From Bosea sp. OAE506 (GTDB lineage: Bacteria; Pseudomonadota; Alphaproteobacteria; Rhizobiales; Beijerinckiaceae), in NCBI RefSeq assembly GCF_040546595.1, contig NZ_JBEPOB010000001.1, positions 2,109,001 to 2,173,000 on the forward strand: a DNA stretch of 64,000 nt. Direction: 5' to 3'. A program made the position numbers and the translations under genes. Shown here one piece after another: positions 16,197 to 25,551 of this stretch. A model generated the notes under the pieces. The model searched no databases, had not been told where the DNA came from, and saw only the letters and a list, made by a program, of their open reading frames with translations. Position 1 is the stretch's first letter. Each line of letters begins with the position of its first letter.

Positions 16197-16230
16197 CCGA
16201 TGATGGTTAACTGGATTTAACCATCATCGG
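16197..16230. promoter_or_regulatory. Perfect 14-bp inverted repeat abutting the FeeM-like start codon
   Basis: Arms CCGATGATGGTTAA (16197-16210) and TTAACCATCATCGG (16217-16230) are exact reverse complements separated by CTGGAT. On the minus strand the repeat ends seven bases before the ATG at 16189. In DNA it has the form of an operator; in RNA it would fold into a strong hairpin covering the ribosome-binding region. There is no U-run, so it is not a terminator. Confidence 0.8.
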
Positions 16231-16346
16231 CGCGCGCGAGAGTCGTCAAGCGGCCGTCTGCACAAGTTTGAGCCTGCCGCAACGTCGCTTGCGGGCGTTT
16301 TGTGGGCTGTGCGACCGGTATGTGACGGTGGCGGGCCGGCTGTGCC

Positions 16347-18680
16347 TCAGCCGGCGCTGCGGCGCACCGGCAGACGCTCCACGCTGGCGGTGAGCGAGCG
16401 CTGGGCGAAGGCGGCGATCAGGTCGCGCACCTGCGCCGTGGGCTGGGGCCGGGCGAGGAGATAGCCCTGGACCTCGTCGATCGCCCCCATGCGGGCGAGG
16501 GTGTCGAGCTGGCCCACCGTCTCCACGCCTTCCGCGACGACCGTGAGACCGAGTTCCTTGCAGAGGCGGGCGATGCCGACGAGCAGGGTCTGGTCCTTCT
16601 GGGTCTCACGACCTCCGGAGACGAAGGAGCGATCGATCTTGATCTTGTGGAGCGGAAAGGTCTGGAGATAGCTCAGGCTCGAATAGCCGGTGCCGAAATC
16701 GTCGAGCGCGATCCGCACGCCGAGCTCGCGCAGCCGGTTCAGCGTCGAGAGAGCCAGTGCGTCGTCCTGCATCAGGGCCGATTCGGTCAGCTCGACGACG
16801 AGGCGCGAGGGGTAGAGCCCCGTGCGCCCCAGAGCCGCCGCGACATCCTCCACCACCGCATCGCCGCGGAAATGAATGGCCGAGATGTTGACCGCGACCG
16901 AGACGCTGCGCGGCCAGTGCATCGCCTCGCGGCAGGCCTTGTCGAGCACGACGCGGCCGATCTGCGCGATCAGCCCGACCTCCTCGGCGATCCCGATGAA
17001 CTCGCCGGGCGAGACGATGCCGCGCTCGGGGTGACGCCAGCGCAGAAGCGCCTCGCAGCTCGTGATCCGGCCAGATTTCATCGCCACGATCGGCTGGTAG
17101 AACAGCTCGAACTGGTCCTGGGCGAGGGCCTCGCGTAGGTCGATCTCGACGATGCGGCGCGCGCGGGCGACCTCGATCATGCTGCTGTCGTAGAAGCGCG
17201 CGCAGCCGCGCCCGCCCGATTTGGCGGCGTAGAGCGCGAGATCGGCGTTGCGGATGACGATGTCGGGGTCGCGCCCGTCATCGGGGCTGATCGCGATGCC
17301 GATGCTGGCGCTGCTGACGATGGCGTTGCCCTCGATCTCGTAGGGCTGCAGCAGGCTCGCGCTGACGCGGGCGGTGATCTTCTCCAGCGCCTCGCGGTCG
17401 ATCATGTCGGGCATGATGACCACGAACTCGTCGCCGCCGAGGCGGGCGATGAGCGAGGCGGAGGGCAGCAGGGCGGTGAGCCGGCGCGAGACCTCGACCA
17501 GCAGCGCATCGCCGCAAGGGTGTCCGAGAGTGTCGTTGACCTTCTTGAAGTGGTCGAGGTCGATGAACAGGATGGCGAAGCTCTTCCCCGCCTCGGCGAT
17601 CAGGCTCTGGAGATGCGCCCGCAGCAGGCTGCGATTGGGCAGGCCGGTGAGCGGATCGTAATGGGCGAGCTGGCGGATCATGTCCTCCTGCTGCCGCTGC
17701 TCGGTGATGTCCTCGATCACCACGACCGTGCCCGTGACGTCGGAGGTGCGGAAGGTGAGCTCGAGGATGCGCCCGTTCACGAGGCTGGTGGTGAGGCGGG
17801 CCTCGCTGTGGTCGCGCAGCGCCAGCCGGGCCGCGAGGACGAGGCTGCGCAACTGCGTGCGGCCGATGAGGCCGGCCCGCTGCGCACGCACCAGAAGGCG
17901 CCCGATGCCACGGCCGGGCTCCGCCAGGCCGACCGGGAGGCCGACGATGCCCGGCAGGCGCCGGTTGACCAGCGAAAGCATGCCGGCCTGGTCGAACATG
18001 CACAGGCCGTGAGCCATGTTGTCGAGCGCCGTCTCGAGGCGGGCCGCCAGCAGGCGCTCGTGCTTGGCGGAGATGACGGCCGTCGTCAGCGTTGCGCGCA
18101 GCTTGTCGGCGATCGACTTGAAGCTGAACAGGAAAGGCGCGAGCACGCAGGCAACGACGGCATAATGGCTGTTGCCGGCCAGAGTGAGCCCCGCCAGCAA
18201 CGGAATGCCGGCGCAGCTCAGCTGCGTCATCACCAGCATGCGGCTGCCGTAATTGCGGCCGGCCACGCCGATCATGTTGGCCAGCGTCATCGAGAAGGCG
18301 AGGAGCTGGACGGGCGCGCTGGCATGCAGCGCGAAGGCGAGGAAGGACCAGAGCCCCAGCACGAAGACATAGATCGACGAGAAGGCGGTGTAGCGCAGCT
18401 CCCAGCGTGCGGCCTGGCTGGGTCGGCGAATGGTCCGGGATGCGGCCCTGAACTGCGCGGCGTCGACGGCCCTGACCAGGGTCATCAGCAGCATGACGAC
18501 GGCGCAGCCATAGAAGGCGACGTGCTCCGTGATGGCAGCCGTGACGAAGGCGGCGATGACGGAGCCGCTGGAACCGACGATCAAGGTGCGCGGATCGGCA
18601 TAGAGCGAGCGGACCAGCGAGATGTAAACCTCGTCGCGCAATCCCTGATCGATGACGCGATGGGAGGATCGAGAGGGCAT
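16347..18680 (-). CDS. Membrane GGDEF-EAL protein (c-di-GMP turnover)
   Basis: A 777-residue protein. The N-terminal 195 residues hold about five to six transmembrane helices. A PAS-like region follows (about 205-330), then a GGDEF domain with an intact GGDEF at about 415-419 and YDPLTGLPNR before it, and an EAL domain with EALLRWRHP at about 543-551, DDFGTGYSSL and KIDRSFV. Both catalytic signatures look complete, so it could make and degrade c-di-GMP; no RxxD inhibitory site precedes GGDEF. ATG 18680 is chosen (AGGGA upstream); an in-frame ATG at 18713 would add 11 residues. It is upstream of the FeeM-like gene on the same strand, 157 bases apart. Confidence 0.93.
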   Translation of the reverse strand: MPSRSSHRVIDQGLRDEVYISLVRSLYADPRTLIVGSSGSVIAAFVTAAITEHVAFYGCAVVMLLMTLVRAVDAAQFRAASRTIRRPSQAARWELRYTAFSSIYVFVLGLWSFLAFALHASAPVQLLAFSMTLANMIGVAGRNYGSRMLVMTQLSCAGIPLLAGLTLAGNSHYAVVACVLAPFLFSFKSIADKLRATLTTAVISAKHERLLAARLETALDNMAHGLCMFDQAGMLSLVNRRLPGIVGLPVGLAEPGRGIGRLLVRAQRAGLIGRTQLRSLVLAARLALRDHSEARLTTSLVNGRILELTFRTSDVTGTVVVIEDITEQRQQEDMIRQLAHYDPLTGLPNRSLLRAHLQSLIAEAGKSFAILFIDLDHFKKVNDTLGHPCGDALLVEVSRRLTALLPSASLIARLGGDEFVVIMPDMIDREALEKITARVSASLLQPYEIEGNAIVSSASIGIAISPDDGRDPDIVIRNADLALYAAKSGGRGCARFYDSSMIEVARARRIVEIDLREALAQDQFELFYQPIVAMKSGRITSCEALLRWRHPERGIVSPGEFIGIAEEVGLIAQIGRVVLDKACREAMHWPRSVSVAVNISAIHFRGDAVVEDVAAALGRTGLYPSRLVVELTESALMQDDALALSTLNRLRELGVRIALDDFGTGYSSLSYLQTFPLHKIKIDRSFVSGGRETQKDQTLLVGIARLCKELGLTVVAEGVETVGQLDTLARMGAIDEVQGYLLARPQPTAQVRDLIAAFAQRSLTASVERLPVRRSAG

Positions 18681-18774
18681 GGGGGGTCCCTGGGGCCGCA
18701 ACCGGGTGAGCATCGCGGCGGGCGGTTAAAATGCCGTTGTGCAAGGCGACGCCGGCTGCAGATTGCTGACGTTG

Positions 18775-18801
18775 CGTCAATTTGACAGCCCGGTTAACCG
18801 G
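18775..18801. promoter_or_regulatory. Two palindromes in a divergent promoter region
   Basis: GTCAATTTGAC (18775-18785) is an 11-base palindrome around a central T, and CCGGTTAACCGG (18790-18801) is a perfect 12-base palindrome. They lie between the GGDEF-EAL gene (minus, start 18680) and the small plus-strand gene at 18813. The second ends three bases before the GGAGAG Shine-Dalgarno of that gene, so a bound protein could block its expression. Confidence 0.45.
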
Positions 18802-18812
18802 TTGGAGAGACC

Positions 18813-19124
18813 GTGGCGCCACAATCGATACCGGCTTCGCCCGAAATCGCCGGATCGTCCCCGATGCTCCCCTCACCGCGCCTCGTCGGCCGCAAGGCGG
18901 CGCGCTTCCCCGAGGCGCCCTGCACCTCCTGCCTTCTCGATCTCGCCGAGAGCTCCGGCATGGCGGGCGGCGGCGCCTGCCTGCTGAAGGGCGCGCTGCT
19001 GCGCCGCTTGGCCGACAGGCGGATATTGGCCCCGTCCTGCGACGCTTACCTGCCCGGTTTCGCCGAGGATGGGGCGGAGGACACGGCGAGCATGGACACG
19101 ATGCCGGGCCGCCGCCTGAGCTGA
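18813..19124 (+). CDS. Small cysteine-containing hypothetical protein (103 aa)
   Basis: A GTG start preceded by GGAGAG at 18804-18809. The product has four cysteines in a C37-x2-C40-x15-C56-x19-C76 arrangement within PCTSCLLDLAESSG, GACLLKG and PSCDAYLPGF, which could bind a metal or form disulfides. No signal peptide or membrane segment is evident, and I recognise no family. It is divergent from the GGDEF-EAL gene and its stop at 19124 is ten bases from the convergent pepT stop. An alternative ATG at 18864 would remove 17 residues but keep all cysteines. Moderately likely to be a real gene. Confidence 0.5.
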   Translation: MAPQSIPASPEIAGSSPMLPSPRLVGRKAARFPEAPCTSCLLDLAESSGMAGGGACLLKGALLRRLADRRILAPSCDAYLPGFAEDGAEDTASMDTMPGRRLS

Positions 19125-19133
19125 GGCGCCGCC

Positions 19134-20354
19134 TCAGCCGGCCTCGACGACGACCGCCCGCGCGACCGCGAAGGCGGTCTCGAAGGCGGGGATCGGCAGG
19201 AATTCGAAGCGCGAATGGAAGTTGTAGGCGCCGGTGAAGAAATTCGGCGTCGGCAACCCGCGAGCCGAGAGCGCCGCGCCATCGGTGCCGCCGCGCATCG
19301 GGATCAGCTTCGGCTCGACGCCTTGGCTTTTCATCGCCGCCAGCAGACGATCGACCGGCCGCCGGTCGTCGCCGAGGCTGTCGGAGATGTTGCCATAGGT
19401 GTCCGTGATGCTGCAGGAGACCCGCCCCGTCGGGTAGCGACCCGCGATCGTCTCCGCCACCTCCGCCACACGCCGCTTGCGCTGTGCGAAGCTCTGGCGG
19501 TCGAAATCGCGGATGGCGAGCTTGAGATGGGCCTGGCCAGCATTGGCGGTCATCTCGATGAACCAGACATAGCCCTCGCGGCCTGCCGTGTGCTCGGGCG
19601 TCTCGGCGCGGTCGAAGGCGGCGATGAAGTCGTGCGCCATCAGCAGCGGGTTGACCATCACGCCCTTGGCCGACATCGGATGGGCGGGGACGCCGGTGAA
19701 GACGATCTCTCCCGCCGCGGCGTTGAAATTCTCGATGACGACCTCGCCGACCTCGCAGCTGTCGATCGTATAGGCGAAGTCGCAGGGGAAGCGGGCGAGA
19801 TCGAGCGCCTTGGCGCCGCGCAGGCCGATCTCCTCGTCCGGCACGAAGGCGACCGCGATGTCGCCATGGCTGTCCGTGGGGCCGAGCCGCGCCAGCAGCG
19901 TCATGATGATCGCGACGGCCGCCTTGTTGTCGGCGCCGAGCACGCTCGTGCCATCGCTGAACAGGATGTCGGCGCCGCGCCAGCGCGCGATCTCGGGATG
20001 GTCGGCAACGCGCAGCCAGATGTCCTGCTCGCGGTTCAGGCGGAGATCCTCGCCCTCGAAGCGCAGGATCTGCGGGCGGATCACGGGAGACAGGCCTGAA
20101 TCGACCGTGTCGATATGGGCGATGAAGCCGATCCGCGGCGCGCCAGGCCGGTTGCCACGCTTGATCGCCGTAACGGTGGCGTGATCGTCGACGACGACGT
20201 CGGACAGGCCGAGACCGCACAGCTCCTGCGCCAGCAGATCGGCCAGGCGCTGCTGGCCTGGCGTGCTGGGCAGCGTCGTCGCCGCGGCGTCGCTCTGGCT
20301 CTCGATGGCGACGTAGCGCAGGAAGCGCTCGGTCAGTTCCGCGCGGATGGTCAT
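19134..20354 (-). CDS. pepT: Peptidase T (tripeptide aminopeptidase, M20B)
   Basis: A 406-residue cytoplasmic zinc aminopeptidase that releases N-terminal residues from tripeptides. Metal-binding motifs are seen in order: IAHIDTVD with H80 and D82, GADNKAAVA with the bridging Asp, VPDEEIG with the catalytic and ligand Glu, TIDSCEVG with Asp, and the C-terminal NFFTGAYNFHSRFE with the last His. Length matches PepT (about 408). The ATG at 20354 has GGAGA five bases upstream. It lies 35 bases downstream of a complete oligopeptide ABC transporter operon on the same strand, so imported peptides are probably finished off by this enzyme. Confidence 0.95.
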   Translation of the reverse strand: MTIRAELTERFLRYVAIESQSDAAATTLPSTPGQQRLADLLAQELCGLGLSDVVVDDHATVTAIKRGNRPGAPRIGFIAHIDTVDSGLSPVIRPQILRFEGEDLRLNREQDIWLRVADHPEIARWRGADILFSDGTSVLGADNKAAVAIIMTLLARLGPTDSHGDIAVAFVPDEEIGLRGAKALDLARFPCDFAYTIDSCEVGEVVIENFNAAAGEIVFTGVPAHPMSAKGVMVNPLLMAHDFIAAFDRAETPEHTAGREGYVWFIEMTANAGQAHLKLAIRDFDRQSFAQRKRRVAEVAETIAGRYPTGRVSCSITDTYGNISDSLGDDRRPVDRLLAAMKSQGVEPKLIPMRGGTDGAALSARGLPTPNFFTGAYNFHSRFEFLPIPAFETAFAVARAVVVEAG

Positions 20355-20389
20355 GGCATCTCCGGTGGCCAGGGCCGCGCCCACGCCGG

Positions 20390-22012
20390 TCAGAGGGCGG
20401 GTGCGGGCTCGCGCAGGCCAAATTCGCGGCCGGGAATCGCGGCGAGCAGTGCCTTGGTATAGGCGTGCTGCGGCTCGCCGAACACCTGCCCGATCGGGCC
20501 CGCCTCAACGACCTCGCCATTCTTCATCACCGCCACGAGATCGCAGACCTGAGCCGCGACGCGAAGGTCATGGGTGATGAAGACAATCGAGAGGCCGAGA
20601 CGGGCGCGCAGATCGGCCAACAGCTTCAGCACCTGCGCCTGGACGGAGACGTCGAGCGCCGAGACCGGCTCGTCGGCGACCAGCACGCGCGGCTCCAGGG
20701 CGAGCGCGCGCGCCAGGCCGATGCGCTGGCGCTGGCCGCCGGAAAATTCATGCGGGTAGCGGTCGATGGCGGATGGATCGAGCCCGACCAGCGCGAAGAG
20801 CTCGCGGGCGCGCGCCATCGCCTCGGCGCGGGGCGTGCCGTGGACGATCAGCCCCTGGGCGACGGCATCGCCCGCCTTGCGGCGCGGGTTGAGCGAGGCG
20901 AAGGGGTCCTGGAAGACCATCTGGATATGGCGCGTCTCGGCGCGCAGTTCGGATTTCGAGAGGCTGGCGATGTCGGTGCCGCCGATGCGGATGGCGCCGC
21001 TGTCGGGATCGATCAGGCGCACCAGGCAGCGCGCCAGCGTCGACTTTCCCGAGCCGGATTCGCCGACGATGCCGAGCGTCGCGCCCTTGGGCAGGACCAG
21101 CGAGACGTCGCGGACGGCATGGGTAACGCGCTGGCCCCGGCCGAGGAAGCCGCCGGTGCGATAGGTCTTTGAGACGTGCTCGACCGCGAGGATGGCCTCC
21201 GTGGCGAGCTCGCGCGGGGGCGGGGCCTTCAGCGGCGGGACGGCAGCAATGAGCTGCTTCGTATAGGGGTGCTGCGGGTTGCCGAGCACGGCTTCGGCCG
21301 TGCCCTGCTCGACGACGCGGCCCTGGCTCATCACCGCGACGCGGTCGGCGATCTCGGCAACGACGCCGAAATCATGGGTGATGAACAGGACGGCGGTGCC
21401 CTTGCGCTTCTGCAGGTCGCGGATCAGTTCGAGGATCTGGGCCTGGGTGGTGACGTCGAGCGCCGTCGTCGGCTCGTCGGCGATCAGCACCCTCGGATCG
21501 AGCGCCAGTGCCATCGCGATCATGGCGCGCTGGCGCTGCCCGCCGGAGAGCTCGTGCGGATAGGCTTTTGCGGCCGCGAGGGGGTCGGGAATCCGCACCT
21601 CTTCGAGCAGGGCCTGGACCTTGTCCCGGATCTGCGTCTTGCCGAGATCGGTGTGGAGCTGGAACATCTCGCCGATCTGGTCGCCGATGGTGCGCAGCGG
21701 GTTGAGCGCCGTCATCGGCTCCTGGAAGATCATCGCGATCCCGGCGCCGCGGACCTTGCGCATCTGCGGCTCGGTGAGGCCCGCGAGATCGCGCCCTTCG
21801 AACAGGATGCGCCCGCCATCGATGGCGACGCCGGGTGGCAGGAGCCGCATCACGGCATTGGCCGTCATCGACTTGCCGGAGCCGGATTCGCCGACGACGC
21901 AGAGGATCTCGTTGGCAGAGAGCGACAGCGAGACCTCGCTCATCGCATGGGGGCGGTCGGCGTTTTTGGGCAGGCTGACGCTGACGGCGTCGAGGGTAAG
22001 GATCGCGCTCAT
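20390..22012 (-). CDS. Oligopeptide ABC transporter, fused dual ATPase (DppD-DppF type)
   Basis: A 540-residue protein with two complete ABC ATPase domains in one chain. The first has Walker A GESGSGKS at 41-48, signature LSGGQRQR at 155-162 and Walker B LIADEP at 176-181. The second has Walker A at 317-324 and signature FSGGQRQR at 423-430, with VADEP after it. Each is followed by the oligopeptide-binding C-terminal motif ([10 protein letters not shown] and [10 protein letters not shown]). Fused dual ATPases energise dipeptide/oligopeptide/nickel-type importers. It overlaps the permease gene by ATGA (22009-22012) and is the last transporter gene before pepT. Confidence 0.95.
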   Translation of the reverse strand: MSAILTLDAVSVSLPKNADRPHAMSEVSLSLSANEILCVVGESGSGKSMTANAVMRLLPPGVAIDGGRILFEGRDLAGLTEPQMRKVRGAGIAMIFQEPMTALNPLRTIGDQIGEMFQLHTDLGKTQIRDKVQALLEEVRIPDPLAAAKAYPHELSGGQRQRAMIAMALALDPRVLIADEPTTALDVTTQAQILELIRDLQKRKGTAVLFITHDFGVVAEIADRVAVMSQGRVVEQGTAEAVLGNPQHPYTKQLIAAVPPLKAPPPRELATEAILAVEHVSKTYRTGGFLGRGQRVTHAVRDVSLVLPKGATLGIVGESGSGKSTLARCLVRLIDPDSGAIRIGGTDIASLSKSELRAETRHIQMVFQDPFASLNPRRKAGDAVAQGLIVHGTPRAEAMARARELFALVGLDPSAIDRYPHEFSGGQRQRIGLARALALEPRVLVADEPVSALDVSVQAQVLKLLADLRARLGLSIVFITHDLRVAAQVCDLVAVMKNGEVVEAGPIGQVFGEPQHAYTKALLAAIPGREFGLREPAPAL

Positions 22013-22839
22013 CGGCCCTTCAGCCTCGGGTTCAGCGCATCGTTCAGGCCCTGCCCGACGAGAGAGACGGCGAGCACGGTGACGAGGATGGCGACGCCGG
22101 GAATGGCGGAGACGTACCATTGCACCCGCAGCACGTCGCGGCCGGCGCCGATCAGATTGCCCCAGGAGGCGACATTGGGGTCCGACAGCTTGAGGAAAGC
22201 GAGCGCGCTTTCGAGCAGGATCGCGATCGCCATGACGACGCTGGCATAGACGATGACGGGGGGCAGGGCATTGGGCAGGATCTCGCCGAAGATCAGCTTC
22301 ACGTCGCGCAGGCCGAGCGTGCGGCCGGCCTGGACGAATTCGCGGTTGCGCAGGGACAGGAACTCGGCCCGCGTCAGCCGCGCCGAGGCGGGCCAGGAAA
22401 CGATGCCGATCGCGACCGTGACCGTCGTGATGGTCGAGCCGAAGACAGCGACCAGGACCAGCAGCAGGATGAAGTTCGGCAGGGTCTGGAAGGCCTCGGT
22501 GACACGCATCAGGATGGTGTCGACCCAGTCGCCGTAATAGCCGGCGACGGCGCCGATGGTGATGCCGATCACCACCGAGATCAGCGTCGCGACCAGCCCG
22601 ATCAGCAGCGAGATGCGGGCGCCGTGAAAGATCTGGGCGGCGATGTCGCGGCCGGAATTGTCGGTGCCGAGCAGGAAGCGGGGATTGGCGAACGGCCAGA
22701 TCAGCGGCCGCCCGGCGAGTGCGAGGGGATCGCGCGGATAGAGCCAGTCGGCGCTGACAGCCATCGCCAGCACGAGGATCAGGAGCAGGAGGCCGATCAC
22801 CGCCGGCGGGCTGCGGAAATAGAGCTTCAGGAGGGACAT
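22009..22839 (-). CDS. Oligopeptide ABC transporter permease (DppC type)
   Basis: A 276-residue inner-membrane permease with an N-terminal helix (PPAVIGLLLLILVLAMAVSA), the DppC family segment LGTDNSGRDIAAQIFHGARI at about 56-75, and five further helices. The cytoplasmic EAA loop is seen in AGRTLGLRDVKLIFGEILPN. It ends in VSLVGQGLNDALNPRLK, the typical family end. It pairs with the DppB-type permease whose stop is four bases upstream, and its own stop overlaps the ATPase start, so all subunits are made from one message. It forms half of the transmembrane channel for a peptide-like substrate. Confidence 0.94.
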   Translation of the reverse strand: MSLLKLYFRSPPAVIGLLLLILVLAMAVSADWLYPRDPLALAGRPLIWPFANPRFLLGTDNSGRDIAAQIFHGARISLLIGLVATLISVVIGITIGAVAGYYGDWVDTILMRVTEAFQTLPNFILLLVLVAVFGSTITTVTVAIGIVSWPASARLTRAEFLSLRNREFVQAGRTLGLRDVKLIFGEILPNALPPVIVYASVVMAIAILLESALAFLKLSDPNVASWGNLIGAGRDVLRVQWYVSAIPGVAILVTVLAVSLVGQGLNDALNPRLKGR

Positions 22840-22843
22840 CGTG

Positions 22844-23821
22844 TCAGCTCCCCGTCGAGATGCGCGGGTCGAGCCGAGCGTAGAGCAGGTCGACGATGAA
22901 GTTGACGGTGATGACGAGCAGTGCCGAGACGAAGACGATGCCGAGCAGCGTGTTGAGATCGCGCTGGATCACCGATTCATAGGCGAGGCGGCCGAGCCCC
23001 GGCAGGGAGAAGACGCTCTCGACCACGACCGAGCCGCCGAGCATCGTGCCGGCCTGCAGGCCGATCAGCGTCACCATCGGCAGGAGCGCGTTGCGCAGGA
23101 CGTGCCGGACGACGACGCGGGTCTCGTCCATGCCCTTGGCGCGGGCGGTGCGGACGAAATCGAGCGTCAACACCTCCAGCATCGAGCCGCGCATGATGCG
23201 CAGATAGATCGCCATGTAGAACAGCGCGAGCGTCAGCGTCGGCAGGACGAGATGGCTGGTGATGTCGAGCGTGCGCGCAAAGCCGGTGCGGGCGACCGTG
23301 ATGTCCTCGAAGCCGCCGGCCGGCAGCCATTGCAGGTAGATCGAGAAGACGACGATCGCCATCAGCCCGAACCAGAAGGTCGGCATGGCGTAGAAGACGA
23401 GGCCGAGCGTCGAGATCAGGGTGTCGGGCCAGCGGTTGACGCCGCGCGCGGCGATGACGCCGAAGATCAGGCCGAAGAAGAAGGCGAGCGAGAGCGAGGC
23501 GGTCATCAGCAGGATCGTGGCCGGCAGGCGCTCGCCGATGACGGTCGCGACCGGCTTGCCGTAGATCGCCGAGAAGCCGAGATCGAGCCGCACCAGCCGC
23601 CAGAGATAGTTGCCGAGCTGCGCCCAGGCCGAGACGTCGAGCCCGTAATACTGGCGCAGCTGCTTGGCGGTCTCGGCGTCGCCACCGCCCATCTGCGCCA
23701 TCAGCGCATCGACCGTGTCGCCCGGCGCGAATTGCAGCAGGACGAAGACCCCGATCAGGATCAACAGCAGCGTCGGGATCGAGGCGGCGAGACGCCGCCC
23801 CGCGAGGGTCAGGATGCGCAT
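22844..23821 (-). CDS. Oligopeptide ABC transporter permease (DppB type)
   Basis: A 325-residue inner-membrane permease with about six transmembrane helices. It begins LTLAGRRLAASIPTLLLILI, has the DppB motif LQFAPGDTVDALM, and the EAA loop in EVLTLDFVRTARAKGMDETR followed by HVLRNALLPMVTLIGLQAG. The end carries VVVESVFSLPGLGRLAYESV and the usual VNFIVDLLYARLDPRI. It is 29 bases downstream of the binding-protein gene and four bases upstream of the DppC-type gene. It forms the second half of the channel for the same peptide-like substrate. Confidence 0.94.
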   Translation of the reverse strand: MRILTLAGRRLAASIPTLLLILIGVFVLLQFAPGDTVDALMAQMGGGDAETAKQLRQYYGLDVSAWAQLGNYLWRLVRLDLGFSAIYGKPVATVIGERLPATILLMTASLSLAFFFGLIFGVIAARGVNRWPDTLISTLGLVFYAMPTFWFGLMAIVVFSIYLQWLPAGGFEDITVARTGFARTLDITSHLVLPTLTLALFYMAIYLRIMRGSMLEVLTLDFVRTARAKGMDETRVVVRHVLRNALLPMVTLIGLQAGTMLGGSVVVESVFSLPGLGRLAYESVIQRDLNTLLGIVFVSALLVITVNFIVDLLYARLDPRISTGS

Positions 23822-23850
23822 CAGATCTGCACTTCAGCGATCGAGGGCGG

Positions 23851-25458
23851 TCACTCCGCCAACCACAGATCGTGCCAGGAGCTCGAGCCCCAGCGCGGGG
23901 TGTTTGAGTGGTTGCGCGCCTTGGCGCTGATCGCGGTCAGGAAGATCTGCTCGATCGGCGTCCAGATCGGCAGTTCGGTGTTGGCGCGGCGGACGAACTC
24001 CCCATAGAGCGCCTTGCGCTTGGCGACGTCGACCTCAGTCGCCGCGTCGTCGATGATCTTGTCGATGGTCTCGTCGGTCCAGCCCCACTGGTTGGTCCAG
24101 GGCGCACCCTTGGGCTGCCCCGAGCGATACCAGACCGTGGTCGAGACGGCCGGGTCGTTGCGGTACTGGTGCCAGCCGGTGGCGAGATCGAAGGCGTGGT
24201 CGTCATAGACCTGCTTCAGGAAGCCGCCGCCATCGGTCCTGACGACCTCGACCTTGATGCCGACATCGGCCAGCGACTGCTGGATGAAGGTGGCAAACAG
24301 CGTGATGTCCTCGCCCCAGGGAGCCGGCAGCAGGCGCAGCGAGAAGCGGGTGCCGCCTGCGCCCGCCTTGAAGCCGGCCTCGTCGAGCAGGGCACCGGCA
24401 CGCTTCTTGTCGAAGGGGTACTGCGGGCCGTTGTCGGCGGGATAGAAATCCGTCGAGACCGAGGGGACCGGGCCCGTGCCGCGCTTGGCGAAGTCGCCGA
24501 GGAAGTTCTCGATGAAGAAGGGGATGTCGAGCGCATGGGCGATGGCGCGGCGGACGCGGATATCCGCCAGCTCCTTGCGGCGGAAGTTGAACTCGATCGT
24601 GTTGGTGCGGGCGTTGCCCTCGTTACCCTTGGTCGAGACGATGAAGCGCGGGTCCTTGCCGAGACGGGCGGCGTCCGAGATCGTCAGGCCCGAGAACGGG
24701 CTGTAATGGATCTGGCCGGCTTCCATCTGGGCGGCCGCGGCGGCGCGGTCGGTGACGACGCGCCAGACGATGCGGTCGAGATGGGGCGCGTTGGGGCGCC
24801 AGTAGTCGGTGTTGCGGTCGGCGATGACGTGCTGGCCGCGCTCATAGGTGACGAACTTGAACGGGCCGGTGCCGATCGGCGCGAGATTGGCCGGGTTCTG
24901 GCGGATGTCGCCCTTGCCCTCATAGATGTGGCGCGGCGAGATGTAGCCGAGATCGGGAAGAGCGCGCAGCAGCAGGTTCAGCGGCATCGGCCGCTCGTAA
25001 CGGAAGACCGCAGTCAGCGGATCGGGCGTGTCGACGGCGGTGAGGAAGAGCTGCAGCGTCGTGCCGTAGTTGAGGATCTTCTTCCACATCTCCATTGCGG
25101 TGAACTGCACGTCCGCCGAGGTGAAGGGGCGCCCGTCATGCCACTTCACGCCGTCGCGCAGCTTGAAGGTGATGGTCTTGCCGTCGGGCGCGGCTTCCCA
25201 GCTCGTCGCCAGCACGCCGACGGGTTTGCCCGTGGCGTCCAGATCGACCAGCTGTTCCTGGATCTTGCCGCCGATGATGTAGACGCCGGTCGAGGCCTGG
25301 AGGCTCGGGTTCAGCTGGCGCTGCTCGGCGCCGTAATGGACGGTGAAGACTCCGCCCTTGCGCGGCGTCTCCTGCGCGAACAGCGAGCGCATCGGGAAGG
25401 CGACGCTGGAGGCGATGGCGGCGCTGGTCAGAAGCGCGGCGCGGCGGGTCATGTCCAT
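23851..25458 (-). CDS. Oligopeptide ABC transporter solute-binding protein (SBP_bac_5)
   Basis: A 535-residue periplasmic binding protein. The N-terminus (TRRAALL followed by a hydrophobic run ending FAQ) is an export signal that may be Tat-type. The mature part shows the family 5 features: LNPSLQAS, FKLRDGVKWHDGRPFTSADV at about 105-124, the GTGPFKFVTYERGQHV segment, and a C-terminal RANTELPIWTPIEQIFL block. The start at 25458 has GAGGA seven bases upstream. It is the first gene of a four-gene operon (binding protein, two permeases, dual ATPase). The ligand is probably a short peptide, supported by pepT downstream, but family 5 also binds other compounds. Confidence 0.94.
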   Translation of the reverse strand: MDMTRRAALLTSAAIASSVAFPMRSLFAQETPRKGGVFTVHYGAEQRQLNPSLQASTGVYIIGGKIQEQLVDLDATGKPVGVLATSWEAAPDGKTITFKLRDGVKWHDGRPFTSADVQFTAMEMWKKILNYGTTLQLFLTAVDTPDPLTAVFRYERPMPLNLLLRALPDLGYISPRHIYEGKGDIRQNPANLAPIGTGPFKFVTYERGQHVIADRNTDYWRPNAPHLDRIVWRVVTDRAAAAAQMEAGQIHYSPFSGLTISDAARLGKDPRFIVSTKGNEGNARTNTIEFNFRRKELADIRVRRAIAHALDIPFFIENFLGDFAKRGTGPVPSVSTDFYPADNGPQYPFDKKRAGALLDEAGFKAGAGGTRFSLRLLPAPWGEDITLFATFIQQSLADVGIKVEVVRTDGGGFLKQVYDDHAFDLATGWHQYRNDPAVSTTVWYRSGQPKGAPWTNQWGWTDETIDKIIDDAATEVDVAKRKALYGEFVRRANTELPIWTPIEQIFLTAISAKARNHSNTPRWGSSSWHDLWLAE

Positions 25459-25551
25459 GGGAAGGTCCTCGGTGCCTGAGCTCACGTAAGGGAAACGATG
25501 GGCGCGGGTGGAGCGGGCGTCAACGGTCCCGCTCCCGACCGCGCAGGCGGG

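Noticed and set aside
12623..16210. A very long open frame (1195 codons) opposite the histidine kinase
   Set aside because: It is antisense to a well-supported gene and has the arginine/glycine/alanine-rich, repetitive composition of shadow frames in GC-rich DNA. The same applies to the long antisense frames at 17278-20520 and 31651-35571.
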